A DNA stretch of 64,000 nucleotides from JACPUW01 sp049115495. Lineage in GTDB: Bacteria; Bacteroidota; Bacteroidia; CAILMK01; JACPUW01. Both the position numbers and the translations under genes were made by a program. This document shows positions 50,769 through 57,871 of the stretch, one piece after another. The notes under the pieces were generated by a model. It searched no databases and had not been told where the DNA came from. It saw nothing but the letters and a program-made list of their open reading frames with translations. Where the stretch lies: NCBI GenBank assembly GCA_049115495.1, contig JAGDZV010000024.1:4808-68807 (forward strand), in the 5' to 3' direction. Position 1 is the first letter of the stretch. Every line of letters begins with the position of its first letter.

Positions 50769-51704
50769 ATGAAGGGCGGGTTTAAGGCATTTGAATTTTC
50801 TCAAAGTGAACAAAAAGGCATTTGGGCGCTTGTTTTGATTATTATTTTGAGTTTTGGTGGTTTCAAAATTTACTATAGTTTTTTCAAAGATCAGATTGAT
50901 AGAATCTCAGAAGAAGAGCTAAATGCGATTATAACTGAAATTAGAAATTCAGAGCAAAATGATCGCCTTAATCAAAACTCAGCTCAGTATTTCAAACTTT
51001 TTCCTTTTAACCCGAATACAATTAATTACGATAGTTTACGGCTTCTCGGGTTCTCCGTAACATTAAGTAAAAGGTTTTTGAAATTCAGAAGTAGTCTAGG
51101 CGGTTTTAAATCAAAAAATGAAGTAAAGAAAATTTACGGTTTAAGCGACTCCTTTTATTTAACCCTAGAGCCTTTCATTGTTTTAGTACAAGATTCAACA
51201 ACGGTCTTGGAAGGTTTAAAGAGTCAATACGAAATTTTAGAAGCAGGCATAAATGATTCTAGAGAAATTAAAGTTTTAAGAAAAGAAAACGAGGTTGATT
51301 CAACCTATTTTATTGAGTTAAACTCAGCAACAGAACAAGAGTTAATGAGAATTAGAGGGATAGGAGAAGTGCTTTCAAAAAGAATTATAAAGTTCAGAGA
51401 AGCAATTGGTGGTTTTTTAACAGTGAATCAGTTATACGAAGTATATGGGGTGGATAGTCAAAATTTAGATTTTAAAAGACTTGAGCTTATGGTTGATACT
51501 AGCATTATTAGAAAGATAAATGTTAATACCGCCAGTATAATTGAGTTTTCGAATCATTCGTTTATAAGTAAATATCAATCTAAAATAATTGTGGCATATA
51601 GGGAGCAACATGGCTACTTCAATAATATTTCAGACGTTATGGCAACAAAAGCATTTACTAAAAGCCAGTTTTTAATGGTATCACCCTATCTAACAACCCA
51701 ATAA
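50769..51704 (+). CDS. Membrane-anchored helix-hairpin-helix (ComEA-like) protein
   Basis: A 311-residue protein with one N-terminal membrane segment (IWALVLIIILSFGGFKIYY) and three helix-hairpin-helix DNA-binding modules: ~80-130 (FPFNPNTINYDSLRLLGFS), ~180-235 (IELNSATEQELMRIRGIG, a clear HhH with GIG) and ~245-305 (INVNTASIIEFSNHSFI). This plan matches ComEA-type DNA receptors, which bind incoming DNA in the periplasm, but there is no comEC or other competence gene nearby. DNA binding is likely; a role in uptake is an inference. Confidence 0.8.
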   Translation: MKGGFKAFEFSQSEQKGIWALVLIIILSFGGFKIYYSFFKDQIDRISEEELNAIITEIRNSEQNDRLNQNSAQYFKLFPFNPNTINYDSLRLLGFSVTLSKRFLKFRSSLGGFKSKNEVKKIYGLSDSFYLTLEPFIVLVQDSTTVLEGLKSQYEILEAGINDSREIKVLRKENEVDSTYFIELNSATEQELMRIRGIGEVLSKRIIKFREAIGGFLTVNQLYEVYGVDSQNLDFKRLELMVDTSIIRKINVNTASIIEFSNHSFISKYQSKIIVAYREQHGYFNNISDVMATKAFTKSQFLMVSPYLTTQ

Positions 51705-51726
51705 TAAAGCAAAAAAGGATTATTTA

Positions 51727-51757
51727 TTTGCTCTTAAGTAAAAGCAGTTTATTTTTG
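51727..51757 (+). promoter_or_regulatory. Promoter of rpsU
   Basis: TTTG (51727-51730), 19 bp, TATTTTTG (51750-51757): an exact fit to the Bacteroidota housekeeping promoter, 21 bp before the rpsU start codon. Confidence 0.8.
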
Positions 51758-51778
51758 CACACCCAAATTTTAGCATAA

Positions 51779-51961
51779 ATGATTAGAGTCGTTGTAAAAG
51801 AAAGTGAATCAATTGATAAGGCTTTAAAAAGATTCAAAAAGAAACTTGAGAAAACAAGAGTTCTAAAGGATTTTAGAGGTCGTCAGTTTTTCACCAAGCC
51901 ATCAGTTGAGAGAAGAGCTGAAGTAATAAAGGCTAAGTACAAGCAGTCAAAAGCTAGATAA
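51779..51961 (+). CDS. rpsU: Small ribosomal subunit protein bS21
   Basis: A 60-residue basic protein of the 30S subunit, near the 3' end of 16S rRNA. MIRVVVKESESIDKALKRFKKK is the bS21 start, followed by the helical RVLKDFRGRQFFTKPSVERR and a basic tail. It is a little shorter than the usual Bacteroidota form (~64) but complete. It has its own promoter at 51727 and is followed after 8 bp by the Xer recombinase gene, a common Flavobacteriia order. Confidence 0.95.
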   Translation: MIRVVVKESESIDKALKRFKKKLEKTRVLKDFRGRQFFTKPSVERRAEVIKAKYKQSKAR

Positions 51962-51969
51962 TTCTTTTC

Positions 51970-52860
51970 TTGGACTGGACTGTTGAATTTCTCGATTGGT
52001 TGAAGAAAGAGAAGAACTACAGTGAACTTACAATCAAGTCCTATCTTACAGATCTTAAGATATTCAAGAAATTTTTGGTAGAGCAGTTTGAAATCGATTC
52101 CATGTCTGATGTGGCAAAAGGCCATATTAGAACCTGGACTATGTCAATGCTTGGTGAAGGCAAAGCTGAGTCTACCGTAAATAGAAAGCTTGTTACACTA
52201 AGCTCATTCTACAACTTCGCCATTAAAAATAGTTTGGTTCCCACTAATCCCATGGATCAGATTAACCGTCCGAAGCAGCCAAAGAGACTAGCCGGTTTTA
52301 TAGAAACTAGGGTAGTTGAGAAAGTTCTCAATTCAGAAAACTTCGAGTGCTCCTTTAAAGGGCAGAGAGATAGGTTAATTGTTGAAATGTTGTACAATAC
52401 TGGGGTTCGTGTTTCCGAGCTCATTGGTCTATCTCATGGTAGTGTAGATGTAGCTAGGAAGGAGATTAAAGTGTTAGGTAAGGGGAATAAAGAAAGATAT
52501 ATTCCGGTTGGAGCTAACGTACTGGATATAATTAGTGATTACACCAATTATAAGGAACATGAAGGTTTTGATTGTTCTTCTTCTTCTAGTTTGTTGGTTA
52601 CCGATAAAGGGCAGGCTATATACAGGGTGTTTGTGTCACGAAGGTTAGATGATGTTTTAAAAGGTTATGCGAATGTTTCTCGAACAAACCCGCATACTCT
52701 AAGGCATTCTTTCGCAACACATTTGCTAAATAATGGAAGTGATATAAATAGTATTAAGGAATTATTGGGTCATTCATCTTTAGCATCAACGGCCGTTTAC
52801 ACCCACAATTCTATTGAGAGACTTAAAGACGTATATAAGAAATCACACCCACGTAAATAA
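51970..52860 (+). CDS. xerC: Tyrosine recombinase of the XerC/XerD type
   Basis: A 296-residue site-specific recombinase that resolves chromosome dimers at dif. N-terminal SAM-like DNA-binding domain (EFLDWLKKEKNYSELTIKSY); catalytic domain with all residues: R in NTGVRVSELIGL, K in LGKGNKERYIPV, HxxR in PHTLRHSFATH, H in LLGHSSL and nucleophile Y in TAVYTH. The start is TTG 51970, which gives MDWTVEFLDWL; no ATG is better placed. The housekeeping context (rpsU, hpf) argues against an integrase of a mobile element. Whether it is XerC or XerD cannot be decided, so the symbol is provisional. Confidence 0.85.
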   Translation: MDWTVEFLDWLKKEKNYSELTIKSYLTDLKIFKKFLVEQFEIDSMSDVAKGHIRTWTMSMLGEGKAESTVNRKLVTLSSFYNFAIKNSLVPTNPMDQINRPKQPKRLAGFIETRVVEKVLNSENFECSFKGQRDRLIVEMLYNTGVRVSELIGLSHGSVDVARKEIKVLGKGNKERYIPVGANVLDIISDYTNYKEHEGFDCSSSSSLLVTDKGQAIYRVFVSRRLDDVLKGYANVSRTNPHTLRHSFATHLLNNGSDINSIKELLGHSSLASTAVYTHNSIERLKDVYKKSHPRK

Positions 52861-52866
52861 GAAATA

Positions 52867-53163
52867 ATGAGAGTTGAAATAAACGCATCACAGTTTGATG
52901 TTGATGAAAAATTAAGCGAGCTAATAAATAGAAAGGTTTCAAAACTTGAGCGCTTCTTTGATCATATTATCGATTGTCAAATTTTTCTAAATGAAGAAGG
53001 GCATTCTGAGCATAATAAAGTTCAAATAGTTGAAATTAAAATCAATGTAAAGGATACAGTGCTTTTTTGTAAAGAATCAGCGTCTATGTATGAACAGGCC
53101 ATTGATTCCGCTGTTGAGAATATGAAAAGGCAGCTCAAAAAGTATAAAGAGAAGCATAGCTAA
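52867..53163 (+). CDS. hpf: Ribosome hibernation-promoting factor (short form)
   Basis: A 98-residue protein of the HPF/RaiA (YfiA) family, which binds the 30S decoding region and holds ribosomes inactive under stress. It has the beta-alpha-beta-beta-beta-alpha layout: VEINASQFDVDEKLSELINRKVSKLERFF, DCQIFLNEEGHSEHNKVQIVEIKI, and the helix YEQAIDSAVENMKRQLKKYKEK. It lacks the C-terminal dimerisation domain of long HPF. It lies 6 bp after the Xer gene, in the conserved rpsU-xer-hpf order upstream of the tRNA-tuf region. Confidence 0.93.
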   Translation: MRVEINASQFDVDEKLSELINRKVSKLERFFDHIIDCQIFLNEEGHSEHNKVQIVEIKINVKDTVLFCKESASMYEQAIDSAVENMKRQLKKYKEKHS

Positions 53164-53184
53164 AAAAAATATTTAGAATACTTA

Positions 53185-53214
53185 TTTGGTTTGTTGTAGA
53201 TATGTATATCTTTG
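53185..53214 (+). promoter_or_regulatory. Promoter of the tRNA-tuf operon
   Basis: TTTG (53185-53188), 18 bp, TATCTTTG (53207-53214), a consensus Bacteroidota promoter about 50 bp before tRNA-Tyr. Confidence 0.82.
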
Positions 53215-53264
53215 CAGACCTTTTTCAAGGAGTAGTTCATAATTTTATTGAATAAATAACATCT

Positions 53265-53347
53265 GGGGGGATTCCAGAGTGGCCAAATGGGGCGGACTGT
53301 AAATCCGTTGGCGTACGCCTTCGCAGGTTCGAATCCTGCTCCCCCCA
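53265..53347 (+). tRNA. tRNA-Tyr (anticodon GTA)
   Basis: 83 bases with a long variable arm. Acceptor GGGGGGA pairs with TCCCCCC; anticodon loop CTGTAAA gives GTA at 53299-53301; T arm GCAGGTTCGAATCCTGC. CCA is not encoded. It is the first of three tRNAs before tuf. Confidence 0.97.
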
Positions 53348-53354
53348 CCCAGAT

Positions 53355-53427
53355 GCGGATGTAGCTCAATTGGTAGAGCATCAGCCTTCCAAGCTGAATG
53401 TTGCGGGTTCGAGTCTCGTCATCCGCT
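53355..53427 (+). tRNA. tRNA-Gly (anticodon TCC)
   Basis: 73 bases. Acceptor GCGGATG pairs with CATCCGC; anticodon loop CTTCCAA gives TCC at 53388-53390; T arm CGGGTTCGAGTCTCG. CCA is not encoded. Confidence 0.97.
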
Positions 53428-53434
53428 CTAAAGC

Positions 53435-53506
<72 letters not shown>

Positions 53507-53550
53507 CTGAGTTTAACTTTTTAAGTACAGTCAACTAATTACATGAAGTC

Positions 53551-54738
53551 ATGGCAAAAGAAAAATTTGAAAGATCCAAGCCTCACTTAAATATTGGAAC
53601 CTTGGGGCACGTGGATCATGGTAAAACCACATTAACCGCTGCAATCACCAAGGTACTAGCAGATGCCGGATTGTCTGAAACACGTAGTTTCGATTCTATT
53701 GATAACGCTCCTGAAGAAAAAGAAAGGGGTATTACTATCAATACGTCTCACGTAGAATACGAAACTGAGAACAGACACTACGCTCACGTTGATTGTCCTG
53801 GTCACGCGGATTATGTAAAAAACATGGTAACTGGTGCTGCCCAAATGGACGGCGCTATTCTAGTTGTAGCTTCTACTGATGGCCCAATGCCACAAACAAG
53901 AGAGCACATTCTTTTAGCACGTCAGGTTGGTGTGCCAAGAATCGTTGTTTTCATGAACAAAGTAGATGCTGTAGATGATGAAGAATTATTAGAACTAGTA
54001 GAGATGGAGATTAGAGATCTTCTTTCTTTCTACGAGTTTGATGGCGATAATGCACCTGTTGTGCAAGGTTCAGCTCTTGGAGCTCTTAACGGAGAGCAAA
54101 AATGGGTTGATACTGTAATGGAATTGATGAATGCAGTAGATGAGTACATAGAGGAGCCACCTCGTGCTACTGATCTTCCTTTTGCTATGCCGGTTGAGGA
54201 TGTTTTCTCTATTACTGGTCGTGGTACGGTTGCTACAGGTAGAATTGAAAGAGGTGTTATCAACGTAGGTGATCCAGTAGAGATTTCTGGTTTCGTTGAA
54301 CAACCACTTCAGTCAACTTGTACTGGTATTGAGATGTTCAGAAAACTTTTGGATAGAGGTGAAGCTGGAGATAACGCTGGTATCCTTCTTAGAGGTATCG
54401 ACAAAAATGATATCAAAAGAGGTATGGTAATTGCCAAGCCAGGATCAATTACTCCTCATACTAAATTCAAAGGAGAGATTTACGTATTGAAGAAAGAAGA
54501 AGGTGGTCGTCACACTCCTTTCTTTAACAAATACCGCCCGCAATTCTATTTCAGAACTACAGATGTTACTGGTGAAATTTCACTACCGGATGGTGTTGAA
54601 ATGTGTATGCCTGGTGATAACATTACCATTAACGTTGAGCTAATTGCACCAATTGCAATGGAAAAAGGTCTTCGTTTCGCAATTCGCGAAGGTGGTAGAA
54701 CTGTAGGTGCAGGACAAGTTACCGAAATAATCGAATAA
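53551..54738 (+). CDS. tuf: Elongation factor Tu
   Basis: GTPase delivering aminoacyl-tRNA to the ribosome; 395 residues, normal length. G1 GHVDHGKTTLTAAIT, G3 DCPGHADYVKNM, G4 NKVDAVDD and G5 SALGAL are intact; domains 2 and 3 follow (RGTVATGRIERG; HTKFKGEIYVLKKEEGGRH; GGRTVGAGQVTEI). It lies between tRNA-Thr and tRNA-Trp in the usual Bacteroidota tRNA-tuf-tRNA-secE-nusG order and is probably expressed from the promoter at 53185. It contains short minus-strand open frames that are only shadows of its codons. Confidence 0.99.
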   Translation: MAKEKFERSKPHLNIGTLGHVDHGKTTLTAAITKVLADAGLSETRSFDSIDNAPEEKERGITINTSHVEYETENRHYAHVDCPGHADYVKNMVTGAAQMDGAILVVASTDGPMPQTREHILLARQVGVPRIVVFMNKVDAVDDEELLELVEMEIRDLLSFYEFDGDNAPVVQGSALGALNGEQKWVDTVMELMNAVDEYIEEPPRATDLPFAMPVEDVFSITGRGTVATGRIERGVINVGDPVEISGFVEQPLQSTCTGIEMFRKLLDRGEAGDNAGILLRGIDKNDIKRGMVIAKPGSITPHTKFKGEIYVLKKEEGGRHTPFFNKYRPQFYFRTTDVTGEISLPDGVEMCMPGDNITINVELIAPIAMEKGLRFAIREGGRTVGAGQVTEIIE

Positions 54739-54752
54739 GATTATAAAGGCAA

Positions 54753-54825
54753 ACGGGTGTAGCTCAGTTGGTAGAGCAACGGTCTCCAAAACCGTAGGTC
54801 GTGAGTTCGAATCTTACCGCCCGTG
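54753..54825 (+). tRNA. tRNA-Trp (anticodon CCA)
   Basis: 73 bases. Acceptor ACGGGTG pairs with CGCCCGT (one T-G); anticodon loop CTCCAAA gives CCA; T arm GTGAGTTCGAATCTTAC. It sits between tuf and secE. CCA is not encoded at the 3' end. Confidence 0.97.
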
Positions 54826-54840
54826 CAAGTAAAGCTTAAG

Positions 54841-55029
54841 ATGAATAAAATTATATCTAATATAAAGCTATCGTTTGATGAGCTAAGACATAAAGTAACT
54901 TGGCCCACTTGGGAAGAGTTGCAGGAGTCTTCGATCATAACGCTAGTTGCATCTCTTGTTATTGCGCTATTAGTTTTTGCCATGGACTATGTTTTCGAAC
55001 TGGTTATGGAAGTTATATACAACTTTTAG
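54841..55029 (+). CDS. secE: Preprotein translocase subunit SecE
   Basis: A 62-residue single-pass subunit of the SecYEG translocon. MNKIISNIKLSFDELRHKVTWPTWEEL is the conserved amphipathic cytoplasmic helix with the KVTWPT signature, followed by one membrane segment (SIITLVASLVIALLVFAMDYVF). ATG 54841 is used because an upstream in-frame start at 54823 lies inside tRNA-Trp. It is followed by nusG after 9 bp, as in nearly all bacteria. Confidence 0.97.
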   Translation: MNKIISNIKLSFDELRHKVTWPTWEELQESSIITLVASLVIALLVFAMDYVFELVMEVIYNF

Positions 55030-55038
55030 GATTAGCAA

Positions 55039-55623
55039 ATGGCAAAAGAGCAAGAATTCAGATGGTATAGCGTAAAAACTGTATCAGGTCAAGAAAAAAA
55101 GCTTAAAACCTATATAGAGAGTGAGCTTGATAGAGAAAACCTGAGTGCGTTTGTACGTCAAATACTTATACCATTAGAAAAAGTAGTGCAGCTTAGAAGA
55201 GGTAAGAAAGTTACAGTAGAACGTAACTTTTTTCCTGGATATATTTTTATAGAAGGAGATATACAAACCGAAAGAGACGGCAAGCGAATTATAACTGGTA
55301 GCGGTAAGGAAGTAATTACAACTATTACGGCCATTACTGGAGTTGCAAAGTTTTTGCAAACCAATGATGATCCCGAGCCACTGAGACAGTCAGAAGTAAA
55401 TCGTTTCTTAGGAAAAGTTGATGAGCTTAACGAAGCTCCAGAGAGCGTTGAAGTACCATACATGGTAGGAGAAGCAGTAAAAGTGATCGACGGTCCTTTT
55501 AATGGTTTTTCTGGTATGATTGAAGGTATTAATGAAGAGAAGAAGAAGCTCAAGGTAATTGTAAAGATTTTTGGTAGAAGAACACCACTTGAGTTGAATT
55601 ACATACAAGTAGAGAAAGAATAA
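55039..55623 (+). CDS. nusG: Transcription termination/antitermination factor NusG
   Basis: A 194-residue factor that binds RNA polymerase and links it to Rho or the ribosome. NGN domain: RWYSVKTVSGQEKKLKTYIE, LIPLEKVVQLRRGKKVTVERNFFPGYIFI; C-terminal KOW domain: GEAVKVIDGPFNGFSGMIEGINEEKKKLKV and FGRRTPLELNYIQVE. It lies 9 bp after secE and 2 bp before rplK. Confidence 0.98.
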   Translation: MAKEQEFRWYSVKTVSGQEKKLKTYIESELDRENLSAFVRQILIPLEKVVQLRRGKKVTVERNFFPGYIFIEGDIQTERDGKRIITGSGKEVITTITAITGVAKFLQTNDDPEPLRQSEVNRFLGKVDELNEAPESVEVPYMVGEAVKVIDGPFNGFSGMIEGINEEKKKLKVIVKIFGRRTPLELNYIQVEKE

Positions 55624-55625
55624 TC

Positions 55626-56078
55626 ATGGCCAAGGAAGTAACAGGATTTATAAAGCTTCAAATTAAAGGCGGAGCTGCTAATCCATCCCCACCAGTAGGA
55701 CCTGCATTAGGTGCAAAAGGGGTTAACATCATGGAGTTCTGTAAGGCGTTTAACGCAAGAACACAAGAAAAGGCTGGTAAAGTATTACCAGTTGTGATTA
55801 CAGTATTTAGCGACAAGTCTTTTGACTTTGTTGTTAAAACGCCTCCTGTAGCAGTACAACTAATGGAAGCTGCAAAGGCTAAGAAAGGTTCATCTGAGCC
55901 TAACCGTAAGAAAGTTGCTTCAGTAAATTGGGATCAAGTGCAAGTTATTGCTGAAGATAAATTGCCTGATTTGAATACTGCTAAAGTGCATAGTGCAATG
56001 AGAATGGTTGCAGGTACTGCACGCAGTATGGGATTTACTGTTGATGGAACTGCCCCTTGGGATCAAAGCGAAAACTAA
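55626..56078 (+). CDS. rplK: Large ribosomal subunit protein uL11
   Basis: A 150-residue protein of the GTPase-associated centre of the 50S subunit. Conserved GFIKLQIKGGAANPSPPVGPALG and GVNIMEFCKAFNART in the N-domain, and KLPDLNTAKVHSAMRMVAGTARSMGF in the rRNA-binding C-domain. It is 6 bp before rplA, within the rplKAJL-rpoBC string. Confidence 0.99.
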   Translation: MAKEVTGFIKLQIKGGAANPSPPVGPALGAKGVNIMEFCKAFNARTQEKAGKVLPVVITVFSDKSFDFVVKTPPVAVQLMEAAKAKKGSSEPNRKKVASVNWDQVQVIAEDKLPDLNTAKVHSAMRMVAGTARSMGFTVDGTAPWDQSEN

Positions 56079-56084
56079 AAAGAA

Positions 56085-56780
56085 ATGGCAATTTCTAAAA
56101 AAAGAAAGGAAGCTTTATCAAAAATTGATGCTGATAAAGCATACTCATTACAAGATTCAGCGAAACTTGTAAAAGAAGTAACTACCACCAAATTTGACGC
56201 TTCAGTTGACTTGAGCATCAGACTGGGAGTAGATCCAAAAAAAGCGAATCAAATGGTTCGTGGTACAGTAAGCTTACCACATGGTATTGGTAAAACCGTA
56301 AAAGTACTTGCATTGGTTTCTGCTGATAAGGAAGAAGAAGCCAAAGCGGCTGGCGCTGACTTTGTAGGCCTAGATGAGTACATCAAAAAGATTCAAGACG
56401 GTTGGACTGATATCGATGTTATAATAACAATGCCTTCAGTAATGCCTAAAATAGGTAGGCTAGGTAGAGTTTTAGGCCCTAGAGGTTTAATGCCAAATCC
56501 AAAATCAGGAACAGTTACCGACAACGTTGGAGAAGCAGTTACATCAGTAAAAGCTGGTAAAATTGACTTCAAGGTTGATAAGTACGGTATCATTAGTACT
56601 ACAATTGGTAGAGCTTCTTTTGATGATGAGAAGCTTTTAGAAAATGCAACAGAGCTGTTACAAACCATAAATCGATTAAAACCATCGGCTGCTAAAGGCG
56701 CTTATTATAAGAGCCTTCACATCTCATCTACAATGAGTCCGGGTATTAAAATCGACACTAAAACAATTCCTGGTATTTAA
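56085..56780 (+). CDS. rplA: Large ribosomal subunit protein uL1
   Basis: A 231-residue L1 stalk protein; in many bacteria it represses its own rplKA operon by binding the mRNA. Conserved FDASVDLSIRLGVDPKKANQ, RGTVSLPHGIGK, MPKIGRLGRVLGPRGLMPNPKSGTV and a C-terminal STMSPGIKIDT. No clear L1-binding mimic was recognised before rplK. It lies 6 bp after rplK. Confidence 0.99.
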   Translation: MAISKKRKEALSKIDADKAYSLQDSAKLVKEVTTTKFDASVDLSIRLGVDPKKANQMVRGTVSLPHGIGKTVKVLALVSADKEEEAKAAGADFVGLDEYIKKIQDGWTDIDVIITMPSVMPKIGRLGRVLGPRGLMPNPKSGTVTDNVGEAVTSVKAGKIDFKVDKYGIISTTIGRASFDDEKLLENATELLQTINRLKPSAAKGAYYKSLHISSTMSPGIKIDTKTIPGI

Positions 56781-56802
56781 TCAGGATAAAAAGCAATTCT
56801 GA

Positions 56803-57363
56803 ATGAACAGAGACGAAAAACACAGAATTGTTCAGGACCTGGCGCAACGCATTGCCGACAGTGACAATACATTCTATTTGGCCGATTTAGGCGGAATGAG
56901 TGCAATTGACACAACGGAGGTAAGAAAGTTATGTCACGAAATGGGAATTCAACTAACAGTGGTTAAGAACAAGTTAGTTCTTAAGGCACTTGAGCAATTG
57001 AATATCTCAGACACCGCCCTACTTGATACACTAAAAGGCGAAACGAGCATCATGACAGCTTCCAACATGAAGGCTCCCGCTGAGTTAATCAAGAAGGCGC
57101 GTGCAAAGTTCGAGAAACCACTTCTTAAAGCGGCTTATATCCAAGAAGCACTTTATGTTGGTGACGACAAACTTAAGCAGGTTCTGGATTTGAAATCCAA
57201 AGAAGAAATTCTTGGAGAAATTATTGGAACACTACAATCTCCTGCACGAAATGTAATTAGTGCTCTATTGAGTCCAGGTAAGAAGCTAGCCGGCGTTCTT
57301 AGTTTGGAAGGAGAAGGTAAACTTGCCGATCAAGGTAAATCAGAAGACAAACAAGCTGCATAA
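56803..57363 (+). CDS. rplJ: Large ribosomal subunit protein uL10
   Basis: A 186-residue base of the L7/L12 stalk. The N-domain reads MNRDEKHRIVQDLAQRIADSDN... with the L10 KNKLVLKAL element; the tail after ~130 includes EEILGEIIGTLQSPARNVISALLSPG, the helix that docks L7/L12 dimers. It starts 22 bp after rplA and ends 22 bp before rplL. L10-mediated translational control is common in the family; no leader structure was resolved here. Confidence 0.98.
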   Translation: MNRDEKHRIVQDLAQRIADSDNTFYLADLGGMSAIDTTEVRKLCHEMGIQLTVVKNKLVLKALEQLNISDTALLDTLKGETSIMTASNMKAPAELIKKARAKFEKPLLKAAYIQEALYVGDDKLKQVLDLKSKEEILGEIIGTLQSPARNVISALLSPGKKLAGVLSLEGEGKLADQGKSEDKQAA

Positions 57364-57385
57364 ATAAAAGTAAAAAGCAAGAAAA

Positions 57386-57772
57386 ATGGCTGAATTAAAA
57401 GAATTAGCAGAAAGCCTAGTAAATCTAACTGTTAAAGAAGCTAACGAATTAGCTGACATCTTAAAAGATGAGTACGGAATTGAACCAGCTGCTGGTGGTG
57501 CTGTGATGATGGCAGGTCCTGCAGGCGGTGGAGAAGGTGGTGGCGAAGCTGCTGCTGAACAAACAGAATTCGATGTAATTCTTAAAGCTCCAGGTGGTTC
57601 AAAACTAAACGTAGTGAAAGTAGTTAAGACTATTACTGGTTTAGGTCTTAAAGAAGCTAAAGCAATTGTTGACGAAGCGCCTAAAGCTATCAAAGAAGGT
57701 GTTTCTAAAGAGGATGCAGAAAGCATTAAGCAACAATTGGAAGAAGCCGGTGCTGAAGTGGAACTTAAGTAA
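57386..57772 (+). CDS. rplL: Large ribosomal subunit protein bL12 (L7/L12)
   Basis: A 128-residue stalk protein that recruits translation factors. N-terminal dimerisation helices MAELKELAESLVNLTVKEANELA, a Gly/Ala-rich hinge (GPAGGGEGGGEAAAEQ) and the C-domain EFDVILKAPGGSKLNVVKVV, GLGLKEAKAIVDEAPK. Normal length. It is followed by a terminator/attenuator hairpin and then rpoB. Confidence 0.99.
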   Translation: MAELKELAESLVNLTVKEANELADILKDEYGIEPAAGGAVMMAGPAGGGEGGGEAAAEQTEFDVILKAPGGSKLNVVKVVKTITGLGLKEAKAIVDEAPKAIKEGVSKEDAESIKQQLEEAGAEVELK

Positions 57773-57811
57773 GTTTAACTTAGAGCTCGGTTCTTAACTG
57801 AGAATACTATC

Positions 57812-57839
57812 AAAACAGCCCCAGACAGGGGCTGTTTTT
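57812..57839 (+). terminator. Intrinsic terminator/attenuator between rplL and rpoB
   Basis: AACAGCCCC and GGGGCTGTT form a 9-bp stem with an AGACA loop followed by TTT. It probably lowers read-through into rpoBC, a known arrangement in this operon in many bacteria. Confidence 0.85.
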
Positions 57840-57871
57840 GGCGTTTTATTATATAACTAAAAATTACAGTC

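Noticed and set aside
51970..52860. Integrase marking a prophage or genomic island next to the tRNA genes
   Set aside because: The gene lies in the conserved rpsU-xer-hpf housekeeping order, and no phage genes or direct att-like repeats at the tRNA 3' ends were seen.
54741..54983. Minus-strand open frame across tRNA-Trp and secE
   Set aside because: Antisense of tRNA-Trp and the secE coding region; no independent support.
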